Positions 10,022 through 19,925 of a stretch of 64,000 nt of DNA are shown here, one piece after another. Under the pieces are notes generated by a model. The model searched no databases and was not told the DNA's origin. It saw only the letters and a program-made list of their open reading frames with translations. Position numbers and translations under genes: made by a program. The DNA comes from Trichomonas vaginalis G3 (Eukaryota > Parabasalia > Trichomonadida > Trichomonadidae): the NCBI RefSeq assembly GCF_026262505.1, contig NC_067208.1, positions 11,541,962 through 11,605,961 of the forward strand, read 5' to 3'. Within the stretch, counting starts at the first letter, position 1, and each line of letters starts with the position of its first letter.

Positions 10022-11164
10022 TTATTCATCTGAATATGGTTTTCCTTCTTTCCATCGTTTATTAAAGAAATCCAATGAAGATGATAAAATCTTCGAGTTA
10101 TTTGTTGCGAAATGAAGAGAAACATCTTCATTGATCTCCAAAGACCGTATTTCGTGTGAAAATATGTAAGTCCAGTTGTCAGAAACCATAAAATCGAAAG
10201 AAAAGTAAGATTCGTCCAAAGTTCTAAGTTGGAAGTTATCATGTCTAGTTAGTTGGTTGTACCAGTTAGTTTGTGTACCGGAATGAACAGAAGCCAAATA
10301 ATAAATTTTAGTTTTGTTTCTCATGAGAAGGGCTTTGATATCGTAGTATAAATGGAAGTCTGATGATGAGAATGCTTCGTACATCATGATGTATGGAGGA
10401 GTTTTTGAATAAATATAAAGAGTATTTGGTTCATCTGAAAGTTCTTCTTCCAAAATGTGTTGTGTATGAATGCGTAGAGGGAATAAACGACTTTTCGGAT
10501 TATAAAATGAGAAAAACAAAGAATTATCCATGTTGATCGGCTGAATTGGCGAAGTTTTGGCTTGCATATCGATTTTTGCAATATGTGTGTTATGTGATTG
10601 TTGTAGGTTAATGCAATAATTAATAAATGCAAGGATATCGTCAGATCCTGAAGTACATTGTTCAAAAGACAAAATCCGATAGAATGGAGTAATTGCAGTG
10701 ACTGGCTGATATGACATAACATATGCACTATCGTCAGAAACAATCATTCGGAATTTGGCTTGGAAGATTTCGGGATTGTAAATTGTGTATTTAAAACCGA
10801 GTTTTTTGGATAAAGTCTGAACATTTGACTCATTTGATGTAAATATTTGAATTTTTGATGGAGGAACATGTGAAGCATTAAGGAGAGGACCAAGAGTTCC
10901 AAAATCAAGTTTTGTTGAGGTCGCAGCTATTGAAATCCTGCGTGTAGCGTTTTTGATAGCTCTTTCAAATAAATTTTGGTAGGTTTTACTGTCGTTTGAG
11001 TAATAAATTGTGGGAAATTTTTGACATTCGATTTGATTCGTGATTTTTGTATCATTAACTGAAATAAGAAGTAAAGCAGATGCAAGGACAGCTGAAGCCA
11101 AGCATCCAAATATAGTTTGGTTACAATAAATTCGCATTGATATTAATTTTGTCACTTTTTTCAT
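10022..11164 (-). CDS. PLD3/K4-like phospholipase D family membrane protein, likely inactive
   Basis: 380 residues from the ATG at 11164; an internal ATG at 11137 (MRIYCNQ) is an alternative start that puts the membrane anchor at the very N-terminus. One hydrophobic segment (TIFGCLASAVLASALLLISV) predicts a type II signal anchor. Two PLD repeats are visible: FQAKFRMIVSDDSAYVMS near residue 135-150 and FSFDFMVSDNWTYIFS near 325-340. They match the layout of HxKx4D sites, but the histidine is replaced (Q in the first, F in the second), so the usual two-histidine chemistry looks lost. Length and topology fit the PLD3/PLD4 group of endolysosomal proteins. A pseudoenzyme role is inference. Confidence 0.65.
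   Translation of the reverse strand: MKKVTKLISMRIYCNQTIFGCLASAVLASALLLISVNDTKITNQIECQKFPTIYYSNDSKTYQNLFERAIKNATRRISIAATSTKLDFGTLGPLLNASHVPPSKIQIFTSNESNVQTLSKKLGFKYTIYNPEIFQAKFRMIVSDDSAYVMSYQPVTAITPFYRILSFEQCTSGSDDILAFINYCINLQQSHNTHIAKIDMQAKTSPIQPINMDNSLFFSFYNPKSRLFPLRIHTQHILEEELSDEPNTLYIYSKTPPYIMMYEAFSSSDFHLYYDIKALLMRNKTKIYYLASVHSGTQTNWYNQLTRHDNFQLRTLDESYFSFDFMVSDNWTYIFSHEIRSLEINEDVSLHFATNNSKILSSSLDFFNKRWKEGKPYSDE
11151..11160 (-). promoter_or_regulatory. GTCACTTTTT motif at PLD-like gene start
   Basis: In the sense of the gene this reads AAAAAGTGAC and lies between the two candidate start codons (11164 and 11137). The same decamer occurs near the starts of the GTPase (16565-16574, same sense), thioredoxin (17649-17658) and RING (43886-43895) genes. 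If it is a core promoter element it would favour 11137 as the true start. Confidence 0.35.
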
Positions 11165-11336
11165 CACATATTCATTTCATTTAGAGAAAACAATAGAAAG
11201 TAAAGAGAGTTGAGCATTCTTTCAAAGAGAAAATGGTAGTATTGTTCGTCTATCATCCTAGTACATTAATGAATTTTATTCCAGAAATAAAGATCGTTTG
11301 GAATCAGATCAAAAATAACAAAAAATGAAAAAGTAA

Positions 11337-11419
11337 TCCGACCAACCGGATTCGAACCAGTGACCCCGGGATAACCACAATTCTACAGTCCCATGCTCTT
11401 CCAACTGAGCTATGGTCGG
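11337..11419 (-). tRNA. tRNA-Tyr (GTA) with a 10-nt intron
   Basis: A full cloverleaf on the minus strand: acceptor CCGACCA/TGGTCGG with discriminator A, D-arm GCTC-AGTTGGAA-GAGC, anticodon stem TGGGA/TCCCG, variable loop GGGTC, and T-arm ACTGG-TTCGAAT-CCGGT. The interval between the anticodon stems is 17 nt, CTGTAGAATTGTGGTTA. Taking CTGTAGA as the 7-nt loop gives anticodon GTA and leaves 10 extra bases at the canonical site just 3' of the anticodon. Short introns in tRNA-Tyr are known in eukaryotes, including trichomonads. The gene is 83 nt, or 73 after splicing. Confidence 0.92.
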
Positions 11420-11448
11420 TTTACATTTAATGAATTTATTTTATTTTG

Positions 11449-14400
11449 ATGTTGCAAAATTTTAAATTTTCAAGAATAAAAAATCTGTTTTTTTCTAAAA
11501 CAAAAATGAAAACATCATCTGGAAATCGTGGATTTACTGGTTCTGTTCGTAATCCGAAGCTATTTACTCCTAATTCCACTAAAAATTCACGATTATCTAA
11601 TGATCGTTCTCCAGAACAAATTCCTCCTGATTTAATAAATTTAATTGGACAAATAGAATCGAATTTAGAGAATTCATTCAGACATTTACAAGAGCAAATG
11701 GAAATTATTCAAGAAAAGATTGAAACTCTTGAAACAGATCGAGTACAACAAGAACAAAGAATAGATTACTTAAAACAAAATAGAAATATCGATGACTCAA
11801 ATGTTGTTGCTATTAATAGTGATACAGCTGATCTATATGCGGCAAATAACCCCATTATACTCGAAGCTTTTCTTGGAAAGCAACTTTATTCAAAATTTAC
11901 AGACGTTATCAATCAAATTGAAGAGAAGTCACAGATTCCACTTATAAAATCATCTTTAATTCAGTTACAAAGAATTGGCAAATGTTTTGAATCTTACAAA
12001 ATTTTATCTGATTTTGTTCATGAATCAGTGTTTTTAGAGAAGTTCATAGAAGAAACAGAGAAAATATTTGATAGTAATTGCGTATATGTCTTCAAAAGGA
12101 ATCCAAAAACTTCATTTTTTCGGTGTCAATTCAATAAAACAATGTTCATTGAATTAAACGATGATGGAGCATTAATTCTTACTGCTATTAAAAAGAATAC
12201 AGTTGTTTTGATTGACAATCCTCCATCGGAGCCAGAATATTCAAATTCAATTGATCCTCTCCTTAATCCTAACAATTTCAAAGTTCTTTTAGTTCCAATA
12301 GGCACAGATGCAGTTATCGAGATATTATTTACATCAAAGAAAGCTGTAACTTTCTCACAAGAAGACATTTACGTTGCTTCTTTTTATTCAATAATTATGA
12401 AGCCATTAATTGATGAAAATAGTGCATATGAAAATGTAGATCATAGCATTGATGTTCAAACAAAGAAGAGAGCCTTCGATAATGAACTTTTGAGCAAAGA
12501 TTCTTTTGATAAATTAATTAAATTTATATCTCATACTCCTCTGAACGATTCAACGATATTTATTGTTGATAATGAAACAGAACTTTATTATTTTGAACTG
12601 TTTAGCGGTCGTTTGATCACTCATATTGTTGATTTCCAAGGAATTGAAAAAGAATGCTACGAAAGCAAAAAAGAAATAGCCAATAAATTAGAACAAGGTT
12701 GTTATCCATTATTAGATACTAATAGAAATGTTTCAGCTCTGTTTACAACGTATTCTGTCTCAGATCAAATAAATAAGAGTTCATTCTGTGCAAATTTGTC
12801 ATTAGTTGTTCCTCAATGTGTCCTTAATGCTAATCAAAACACTCTTGATCAGTCAAAGAAAGCTCTTAAGAAGTTTAAAGGCGAAATTAAGAAATTTACA
12901 CCAGAATACATAACAGAAGGAAGATTTGTCTTTAATTTACTTCAATCAATATCTAATGTGCTTAATTGCGAGTATATATCCCTTTATGTCGAAGGAAATC
13001 ACGTTATGACTGTTCAAATGACAAATGAATGTCCACAAGTATTCTTTTTCAACAATTTTGATGAAGAAATAATTACTCCTGATCCAAGCAGACTCAAAAA
13101 CTTCAATTCAACCATTTATTGCTATAGTTTAATGAGATGTATAATTGGAAATGTTTCAATTGTAGCTGCAAACTCATTAAACACTGTTGCAAGGTTCGAT
13201 AAAATACAATTTGGTATTCTGAAATCGTTTACTGTCTTTTCTGTTTACAATATCAGATTGCAGCAGCTAGAAAAGACAATACAAGAAGAGGAATACAATA
13301 AAAACTCAGTAAGTATTGCATTGGAGATTATTAAGAACGTTGTTCAGCCAATTGATGGAAATTTACTCCAAATTATTGTAAAAGAGATTTGTAACGCCAT
13401 ACAAATGCAAAATTACGCTTTATATGAAGATGAAACATTAGTTATGATATCTATCGAAGAAACAGAGATGATTGTTGACTTTTCTAAGATAGAAAATGGA
13501 ATTTCAACTTTTTTAATCGATCACGATGTATTCAAAGGCAAAATTTTCGATGACAACGAGAGAATTGTGTCTTTTAAGTTCGATAATTGGATAATTTTGT
13601 TCATTAGCCAGAATCCGCCGCTTCCTCTTTATGAAAATTTATTAAATATCTTGCAACCATTCATTTCCAAATGTATTGACTGCAGAGAGAAGAAGGAAAT
13701 TATTCCTAACATAGAGCTCAAAGAAACAACCAATGATATTGAGAGTTTGGACTTTGATGCAAGAAATGAAATAGAATCTATTACAGTTCCTTATCAGATC
13801 TTCCAGAAAATGGGTATTTTGCAATTCTTGGGTGTTGATGATCAATCATTCTATCGATTCCTTGAGAGTTGCATGAAATCTCATAAAAATTATCCTTATC
13901 ACAACTGGTCACATGCTGTAGATACCCTGCAGTTCCTATATTATCTTTATTACAGAGCTAATCTCACCAAATACTTCGATGAACTGCAGAAAACTTGTTT
14001 ATTCATTTCTGCATTATGCCATGACGTTTCTCATAACGGATTTTCGTCGTATTATCACGTTTCCGCACAGTCAAGAACAGCTCTTTTGTTTGGAAACGAA
14101 AGCCCAATGGAAATCCTTTCTTTTTCAAAGACGGCAGAATTATTGGAAAAATCGGATTTCTTTGAAAAGGTCGATAAACCAGAATTTTGGGGATTCATGC
14201 AAAATCTTTTTGTTGCAACTGATGAAGGAAAGAGTTCTCTTACATTGGACACTTATGTTACAAATAACACGAATCCAACAGAGATAGGAAAGTTCTTTAT
14301 TTACTTAGCAAATTACGCAAACTTTGTAAGACCTTACGAGTATTTCCATGCAGTGTGTGAACTTGTATACAAAGAGAAACAAACTGAAAACTTGAGATCT

Positions 14401-14559
14401 GATCCGACATGGGCAAAGATTTTGCCTCAGACAGCAAAAGAATTGACATCAGAACATTACACAGAGAAAGTGATGCCCGCTTTAACTTTGCTGTCTCAGA
14501 ACTTCCCTGCTCTTGAAGATATAGAAAAGAGGATTAAGGAAAATATTGATCATGAATAA
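11449..14559 (+). CDS. GAF-domain cyclic nucleotide phosphodiesterase (class I), divergent
   Basis: 1,036 residues from the ATG at 11449; an ATG at 11506 (MKTSSGNRGF) is the alternative start. A coiled coil (about residues 65-115) is followed by several GAF-like alpha/beta domains (about 160-770). The C-terminal 250 residues form the HD-type PDEase_I domain, with the signature HNWSHA near 818 and CHDVSHNG near 857. Class I PDEs hydrolyse cAMP or cGMP. Key positions differ from the norm: the second Asp of the usual HDxDH is Ser, the ENHH segment is absent, and the later metal-binding Asp region reads LANYANFVRPY. Activity is therefore doubtful. It may be a cyclic-nucleotide sensor through its GAF domains. 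Confidence 0.85.
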   Translation: MLQNFKFSRIKNLFFSKTKMKTSSGNRGFTGSVRNPKLFTPNSTKNSRLSNDRSPEQIPPDLINLIGQIESNLENSFRHLQEQMEIIQEKIETLETDRVQQEQRIDYLKQNRNIDDSNVVAINSDTADLYAANNPIILEAFLGKQLYSKFTDVINQIEEKSQIPLIKSSLIQLQRIGKCFESYKILSDFVHESVFLEKFIEETEKIFDSNCVYVFKRNPKTSFFRCQFNKTMFIELNDDGALILTAIKKNTVVLIDNPPSEPEYSNSIDPLLNPNNFKVLLVPIGTDAVIEILFTSKKAVTFSQEDIYVASFYSIIMKPLIDENSAYENVDHSIDVQTKKRAFDNELLSKDSFDKLIKFISHTPLNDSTIFIVDNETELYYFELFSGRLITHIVDFQGIEKECYESKKEIANKLEQGCYPLLDTNRNVSALFTTYSVSDQINKSSFCANLSLVVPQCVLNANQNTLDQSKKALKKFKGEIKKFTPEYITEGRFVFNLLQSISNVLNCEYISLYVEGNHVMTVQMTNECPQVFFFNNFDEEIITPDPSRLKNFNSTIYCYSLMRCIIGNVSIVAANSLNTVARFDKIQFGILKSFTVFSVYNIRLQQLEKTIQEEEYNKNSVSIALEIIKNVVQPIDGNLLQIIVKEICNAIQMQNYALYEDETLVMISIEETEMIVDFSKIENGISTFLIDHDVFKGKIFDDNERIVSFKFDNWIILFISQNPPLPLYENLLNILQPFISKCIDCREKKEIIPNIELKETTNDIESLDFDARNEIESITVPYQIFQKMGILQFLGVDDQSFYRFLESCMKSHKNYPYHNWSHAVDTLQFLYYLYYRANLTKYFDELQKTCLFISALCHDVSHNGFSSYYHVSAQSRTALLFGNESPMEILSFSKTAELLEKSDFFEKVDKPEFWGFMQNLFVATDEGKSSLTLDTYVTNNTNPTEIGKFFIYLANYANFVRPYEYFHAVCELVYKEKQTENLRSDPTWAKILPQTAKELTSEHYTEKVMPALTLLSQNFPALEDIEKRIKENIDHE

Positions 14560-14901
14560 TAAAACTATATTTGTTTGTATTGTTTTTAAAATTTAGAAAT
14601 TTAACAAAAAAAATTATTAATATATCAGTTTTAAGCGCTTGTTAGCCAACTTTATAATATTTCAATAGAACATCCACTGACCCCTAACTACGATTTATGT
14701 GTTTTTCACATAATAAAATAACCGAAATGTGTCCATTTACAATTTTTTCAAAAATTTCCGATCAACATTTTTAAGAATTAAATTAAGGTATTCAAAAATA
14801 TATATGTTAAATCAGTAATGCTAGGTCACAAATATGATAACTTGTCTTTTTCAATAATGATTGAATTTTGTGAACAAATACAAAAGATTATTTTACCAAA
14901 A
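14560..14901. other. intergenic, nothing recognised
   Basis: A 340-bp AT-rich gap between PDE and carboxylesterase. The frame of the esterase is open upstream to an ATG at 14818, but the first 28 residues do not resemble the family. No repeat or RNA gene was seen. Confidence 0.4.
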
Positions 14902-16212
14902 ATGTCGATTGTTCACACTTTGAATGGTGATATTGAAGGTGAAACATTACCATCTAATGTCAGAGTGTATAGAGGTGTTCCATATGCGAAACCACCACTC
15001 GGAGAATTGAGGTTTAAGAGGCCTGTTCCTATTGATCATTGGGATGTAGTACTTTCATGCCATCAGTTCAAAAAGATACCACCTCAACCTGATCCCCCTG
15101 GCTTTTATAAGCGTGAATTCAATCCAGATGGTAAACCAGAACAATCAGAAGATTGCCTTTATTTGAATATTTGGGCACCAGAAATTAATCCAAATAAAAA
15201 ATATCCGGTTATGTTCTGGATTCATGGTGGTGGATATGAAACAGGATATTCATATGAAAAAGAAATTGATGGTGAGATTTATGCCAAAAAAGGATGTATT
15301 TTGATTTCTGCTTCCTATCGTTTAAATGTTTTTGGATTTCTTGTTCATCCAATACTCGAAAAGGATGGTGTTAAATCAGGAAATATGGGAATATACGATC
15401 TGATTCTTGAACTTCAATGGGTTCATGATAATATCGCGGCATTCGGTGGAGATCCAGAAAATGTCACTGTATTTGGTCATAGTGCTGGAGCAATGCTCAG
15501 TCAGATCCTTGTTGTCTCACCTTTAGCAACAAACTTATTCCACAAAGTCATTCTTCAAAGTGGAGGTGGATTCATGTGGTTCCCTAATCTGAGATACACT
15601 AGAGATGACATGATTAAGCATAGCGATGCCTTCTTGAAGAAACTTAATGTGAATTCTTACGAGGACTTGATTAAATTACCTACAGAACAAATCATGCAAG
15701 CTCACTATGATTTCCCAAGCATAAAGTTTTCAGCGCATATTGATGGTGAAGCCTTTCCAGCAACACTCGAAGAATGCTACGATAAAAAGTTATATAAAGA
15801 CAGACCGACTATTGCAGGATGTGCAAATAAGGAATTTGGTTCTATTTCGTATAGAATCTTTTACCATTGGAATCTCAACATGGTCAAGAAGCAGCTTGAA
15901 AATCTCTATTCTCCAGTTTATATGTACTATCTGACATTCCACCCTCCTGGTGATGAAGGTGTTGATGATGGATGCTTCCATGGAGCAGAACTTTGGCATA
16001 TATTCCAAACCATGAATCGTTGCTGGAGAAAGTTTGGAGAGAAAGATCAAAAACTTTCTGATTTACTTATTGATTATTGGATTAACTTTGCTATGACAGG
16101 AAACCCGAATTCAGAAGGACTTCCTCAGTGGACACAATATACCAATGATAACAAGATGCACTTGAAAATCGACTATGATAATGTAGTAATGGAAAGTGCT
16201 AAGTGGTTTTAA
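14902..16212 (+). CDS. type-B carboxylesterase
   Basis: 436 residues from the ATG at 14902 (MSIVHTLNGDIEGE), the start that matches the family. Hallmarks in order are YRGVPYAKPPLGELRF, EDCLYLNIWAPE, the oxyanion loop IHGGGYETG, the nucleophile elbow GHSAGA with Ser at residue 194, the acid region CANKEFGS, and the catalytic His in GCFHGAELWHIF. So the Ser/Glu/His triad appears present. It would hydrolyse ester bonds of lipids or xenobiotics. No signal peptide was seen, so it is probably cytosolic. It is about 100 residues shorter than animal homologues, mainly in the region before the catalytic His. Confidence 0.9.
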   Translation: MSIVHTLNGDIEGETLPSNVRVYRGVPYAKPPLGELRFKRPVPIDHWDVVLSCHQFKKIPPQPDPPGFYKREFNPDGKPEQSEDCLYLNIWAPEINPNKKYPVMFWIHGGGYETGYSYEKEIDGEIYAKKGCILISASYRLNVFGFLVHPILEKDGVKSGNMGIYDLILELQWVHDNIAAFGGDPENVTVFGHSAGAMLSQILVVSPLATNLFHKVILQSGGGFMWFPNLRYTRDDMIKHSDAFLKKLNVNSYEDLIKLPTEQIMQAHYDFPSIKFSAHIDGEAFPATLEECYDKKLYKDRPTIAGCANKEFGSISYRIFYHWNLNMVKKQLENLYSPVYMYYLTFHPPGDEGVDDGCFHGAELWHIFQTMNRCWRKFGEKDQKLSDLLIDYWINFAMTGNPNSEGLPQWTQYTNDNKMHLKIDYDNVVMESAKWF

Positions 16213-16613
16213 AAAAAAACTAATTTATGAGCTTACAAAATTTCGTATTATATTTCTAATACAGACTTTTGTAATTCTGTATAATTGATGACTTGCATCA
16301 ATAACGTTAATTGATTTCTGCTTATAAGTGAGCTTCATTTTTAGCGAAATCTATTCAATGAAAGAAAACAATCAATCCTATCTAACGTTAAAGTTTTTTC
16401 TAATTCCATATATTTGACATTACTGTAAAATATCAATTTTTCCATCATAATAGTTAAATTAGTTTCTTATTCACTCGCCCCCCAAGAAAATAGATATGAA
16501 AATGGAAGTATTTCAAGTGTTCTACTATGTTTTTATGTAATCAAATTGAATGAAATGTAAGATGAAAAAGTGACAAAATCTAGATTTTAGTTTATAAACG
16601 TATATTTTTCGGA
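16213..16613. other. intergenic with AAAAAGTGAC motif
   Basis: 400 bp of AT-rich DNA. The only feature is the decamer AAAAAGTGAC at 16565-16574, 39 bp before the GTPase start, matching the motif near three other host gene starts. Confidence 0.35.
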
Positions 16614-17162
16614 ATGGGTTGTTGTGGATCAAAGAGTATTCAAAATGATACGGATCCACCAATGCCATTGCGAATTTGCTTGCTTGGCCTTCCAGGTGTC
16701 GGCAAAACATCATTAGTAGAGTTTGTTGCAGGCGAATATGACCCACATCTAAGGCCTATTCCAACTCTTGGAGTTGTTGTAAGATGTGTTAAATATAAAG
16801 ATCAGAAGTGTATATTTATGGACTGTGGTGGATCTTCAGGACACGATGACGATTATGATAATTGTATTAAACAAGCAAATGCTGTAATATATGTCATGGA
16901 TCCGGTATCTATTCATCACGGGTATACTTTCACCAAACAATTACTTGACAAAACTGCCGAAGATGTTCGAAATCAAAAAATACCAGTTTTATTTGCAATG
17001 CTTAAAACACAGAATGAATCTATTGTACCTATGGTCGGATCTTTAGTTGATCAATACTTTTATAATAGTGTTTATAAAATCAAAACACATGCATCATTAA
17101 ATGACGGATTTTCAGAATCGTTTGACTGGCTAATTGAAGCAGCTAATAATATGAGACGATAA
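16614..17162 (+). CDS. Arf-like small GTPase, divergent
   Basis: 182 residues. It begins MGCCGSK, a strong candidate for N-myristoylation at Gly2 plus palmitoylation at Cys3/4, which would hold it on membranes as in the Arf family. The P-loop GLPGVGKTS is at about residues 25-33, the switch I Thr in PIPTLG, and the switch II region DCGGSSGHDD stands in place of DxGGQ. The usual NKxD base-recognition motif is absent (LKTQ in its place), and the Gln used for GTP hydrolysis is Ser. Nucleotide binding is likely, but specificity and turnover are uncertain. The length is normal for Arf/Arl. Confidence 0.8.
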   Translation: MGCCGSKSIQNDTDPPMPLRICLLGLPGVGKTSLVEFVAGEYDPHLRPIPTLGVVVRCVKYKDQKCIFMDCGGSSGHDDDYDNCIKQANAVIYVMDPVSIHHGYTFTKQLLDKTAEDVRNQKIPVLFAMLKTQNESIVPMVGSLVDQYFYNSVYKIKTHASLNDGFSESFDWLIEAANNMRR

Positions 17163-17671
17163 TTATCACTTACGGCTTTAATCATAATTTTTATCTCACC
17201 ATTTAGGGTCAGAAACATTAGAATCACATGAAATGAACTACCAGGCATAATAGAAGCATATTTTCTGCATTTTCAGTGCAGAATTTTACATACAAATTAA
17301 TTCCTCTCGAAATTAGATCTAATGCAGGGATTTGAAATTGAACTTCATTTTTCTCTTGCTTGTTATATTTTTTGTTACTTTGTAAATTGTTATGTAGTAA
17401 ATTGTTCGGATTTTTTTAAGTTTCCTGTTTAATTCGATGCTAGCTTATCAATAGTTGTGTTATGTTTGAACAATTGGATTATGATTCTGCTTGTTGTAAT
17501 CAAAAATTAGAAAAAAAAAACTAAATTTTATTAATAAAATTGAGCGGATTTTGAAGATTTGATAGATGCAAAATAAGCTTACAAATGGATGAAAAGAATA
17601 GACATTACAAACGTTCAAATTTTTTGATGTTACCCAGATTTCTGATATGTCACTTTTTAATTTACGAAATT
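17163..17671. other. intergenic with GTCACTTTTT motif
   Basis: About 500 bp with no gene. The frame of thioredoxin is open upstream to 17585, but the extra residues (HYKRSNFLMLPRF) do not resemble the family. GTCACTTTTT lies at 17649-17658, ending 13 bp before the ATG at 17672, which supports that start. Confidence 0.4.
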
Positions 17672-18085
17672 ATGGAAACAAAAGAACCAATAAATCTTGT
17701 ACATTTCAATGGATCAAAAGAACAATTTGAGGCCACTGTTATCAAAGACTCAGAGAACTACAAGCTTTTTGTAGTTGATTTCTTCGCAACTTGGTGTGGA
17801 CCTTGCCAAAAATTAGGAAAGTCACTCCCGGACATAGCGTCCGAATTTGGCGGAATAATGTTTTACAAAGTTGATGTAGACAAAAACAATGAGCTGAGAA
17901 GTCATTATGGCGTTTCAAGTTTTCCAACAATAAAATTTTTCACTTTCATCGAAACAGATGGCTCATTAAAAGAAGTAAAAACAGTTCGTGGTTGCCGTCC
18001 TGATAAAATACGTAGTTGCTGTGAAGATCTTAAACAATACTTAGATCCAATTGAAGTTATCGATTGTAATTACGATTACAGATGA
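17672..18085 (+). CDS. thioredoxin
   Basis: 137 residues from METKEPINLVHF. The active site WCGPC is followed at the normal distance by the cis-Pro loop SSFPTIKFF, and the fold core VVDFFATWCGPC and YKVDVDKNN is complete. It reduces protein disulfides, receiving electrons from thioredoxin reductase; this system is the main peroxide defence of trichomonads, which lack catalase-type defences. It has a C-terminal extension of about 25 residues with two Cys (GCRPDKIRSCCEDLKQYL), longer than the usual ~105-110 residues. Classical cytosolic form; no signal or transit peptide. Confidence 0.93.
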   Translation: METKEPINLVHFNGSKEQFEATVIKDSENYKLFVVDFFATWCGPCQKLGKSLPDIASEFGGIMFYKVDVDKNNELRSHYGVSSFPTIKFFTFIETDGSLKEVKTVRGCRPDKIRSCCEDLKQYLDPIEVIDCNYDYR

Positions 18086-18509
18086 TATAAGCCTTGCGTT
18101 TTAAATAGCAAAGTAATACACGGATAATGAAAAACATGAAATTTATCAATTTGGCAATGTATATACATCGGAATATATTTTTCTCGGATGAACCATTAAA
18201 AGAAAGCTTAGTTTCAGTTTTTGCTTTCTAACTCTGATTAATTTTTGATTTTCTTTTTTCTTTTTGAAATAACATATTCCTCTTTAATAAAACTATATTG
18301 CCATTGGGTGTATTGCCAATTTATCATAGCCTATTTATATTAGGACTGATTTTATTATATTCATCATTCAATATTTTGATAAAAAAGAAAATAAATTACT
18401 CATAAGTAGCGTCCATTGGAAATCTATGGTGATTTGTTCCGTTTTTCGTCTCCAATGAAATTTAAAATGAAAAACTATTTTCTCATAGGAAATAAAAAAA
18501 TAACGTATA
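18086..18509. other. intergenic, nothing recognised
   Basis: About 420 bp of A/T-rich spacer between thioredoxin and the hairpin cluster. No ORF, RNA gene or repeat was recognised. Confidence 0.4.
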
Positions 18510-18525
18510 TTTGCAGTGGGTAGGC

Positions 18526-19324
18526 ATCCATCGAGCCTACTCATCCAATAAACCTTTTATTCGTTCTCTGGCCGACAAAGAGCCAGAGAATCACATCTGC
18601 ATTAACTTATGCTGAAGTTTTCTGGATTTCCTTCCTCATTTGAGAGACATCCAGATAACTTCAGCATAAACGAATTACAGACATGTTCTCTCGCTCTTTG
18701 TGGGCCAAGTACCACAACTACATTACAATAGGACAGAGTTCTTCCGAGGCCTCTCATCAAATGAGAGACTTCGGAAAAACTCTGTCCTATTCGATTAATT
18801 ACAGAATCCTAGGCCTTTTGGGAACTAGGAAAGAGTAGTAAGAGAACTTTAAGGCAATGCTCATTACGAAGTCTCTCATCGAATGAGAGATTTCGTAATG
18901 AGCATTGCCCATTTCGAGCAAATTTACTCCCCTAACCTTCGGAGGTTAAGGGAGTAGCACTATAGTCAACGAGGGCAATAACGTATAACTAATATCGCCA
19001 GAAGCACAACAATTACGCAGCCTAGCTACGCTATCCTAGCAGCCAGGCTGCATAGATATTGTGCTTCTGGCGTACAGAAACCTCATGGAAGACCCATTGG
19101 AGATCTCCAGCCGAAATCACTTGCTGATGTGGATGGAGCAGCACTATGATTGGCCAGATCAAAGGCTGCGTAGCATCCCAGCAAGTGAATAGTCGGCGGC
19201 GACACCAGCTGTGGTCCACCATGAGATTATGGCACTTTTGCGTTTTGGCGGGCAAAGTTTTTTTGATCTGACATTTGTAAACAGTTTACATCGTCAGATT
19301 TGGAACTTTACAAATGTCAGATTT
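18526..19324. repeat. chain of long imperfect hairpins, copy 1
   Basis: A GC-richer island made almost wholly of consecutive dyads. Examples: 18564-18590 (TTCTCTGGC/GCCAGAGAA), 18607-18669 (TTATGCTGAAGT/ACTTCAGCATAA), 18728-18790 (arms of ~30 bp, ATAGGACAGAG/CTCTGTCCTAT), 18853-18909 (27-bp arms with one mismatch, a G-U pair if transcribed), 18927-18954 (CTCCCCTAACCT/AGGTTAAGGGAG), 18996-19072 (CGCCAGAAGCACAA/TTGTGCTTCTGGCG), 19082-19224 (CTCATGG/CCATGAG enclosing CACTTGCTG/CAGCAAGTG) and 19266-19322. Two of the tips share CTCTCATC(A/G)AATGAGAG. No convincing ORF. A diverged copy is at 39569-40510. It could be a foldback DNA element or a structured transcript. Confidence 0.8.
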
Positions 19325-19330
19325 TTTGAT

Positions 19331-19925
19331 CTTGTCCCGCTCTCAAAAAAAATTTGTTGTTTTTAGAATTAAGATAAACGAAACAAATTTAAGATAATAC
19401 GCATCTTGTTTCGGTGTTATAAACGGTTATTTCCATCAAAAAGTGTATAAGACAAGACTGTCATTTAACGCAAGTCAAAAGGTATCTACATTCAACTTTT
19501 TGAGAGATGTCATACAATTAATTGAATTAGTTTATCTCAAAAAGTCGATTTCTACCATGAACGCCTTTTGGACCGCACAAACTATTCGCTCTAATTCGAT
19601 AAAACAACAAAGAATCATAAAGCGGGCATACATAAATAGGATGAATAAATACGATTTTTTTTTGAGTTTAACTTCAAAATATTTAATTACAATTAAGTGA
19701 AATAAGGTGTTTTATTATTTTGGAGGATAATAGAATTGATAGAGCTCTATGAATTTTTTGAGAATTTTCTAATCCTTGTAGTGCAACCTTAAGGGAGAAA
19801 AATAATTAAAATTGTAACACAGACACAAATGTATACATTGCATAGAGATAGATGATCGGGGAAAATACATCCGATAACTATTTGACAAGACGAACATTAA
19901 ACAATAAGAATCTTATATAGAAATA
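19331..19925. other. intergenic; weak ORF only
   Basis: An 85-codon open frame (19443-19700, +) begins with GTG and shows no recognised motif; its basic end (SIKQQRIIKRAYINRMNKY) may be chance or a relic. Otherwise AT-rich with nothing recognised. Confidence 0.35.

Noticed and set aside
19241-19256. TTTTGGCGGG (E2F-like site), also in reverse at about 33684
   Set aside because: Only two occurrences, neither near a gene start; a chance match cannot be excluded.
18526-19324. Hairpin cluster considered as an rRNA or snRNA locus
   Set aside because: No recognisable rRNA core, Sm site or U-RNA motif, and the second copy varies in module content.
19443-19700. 85-codon ORF after the hairpin cluster
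   Set aside because: No ATG start (GTG), no motif, and low complexity; retained only as a note.
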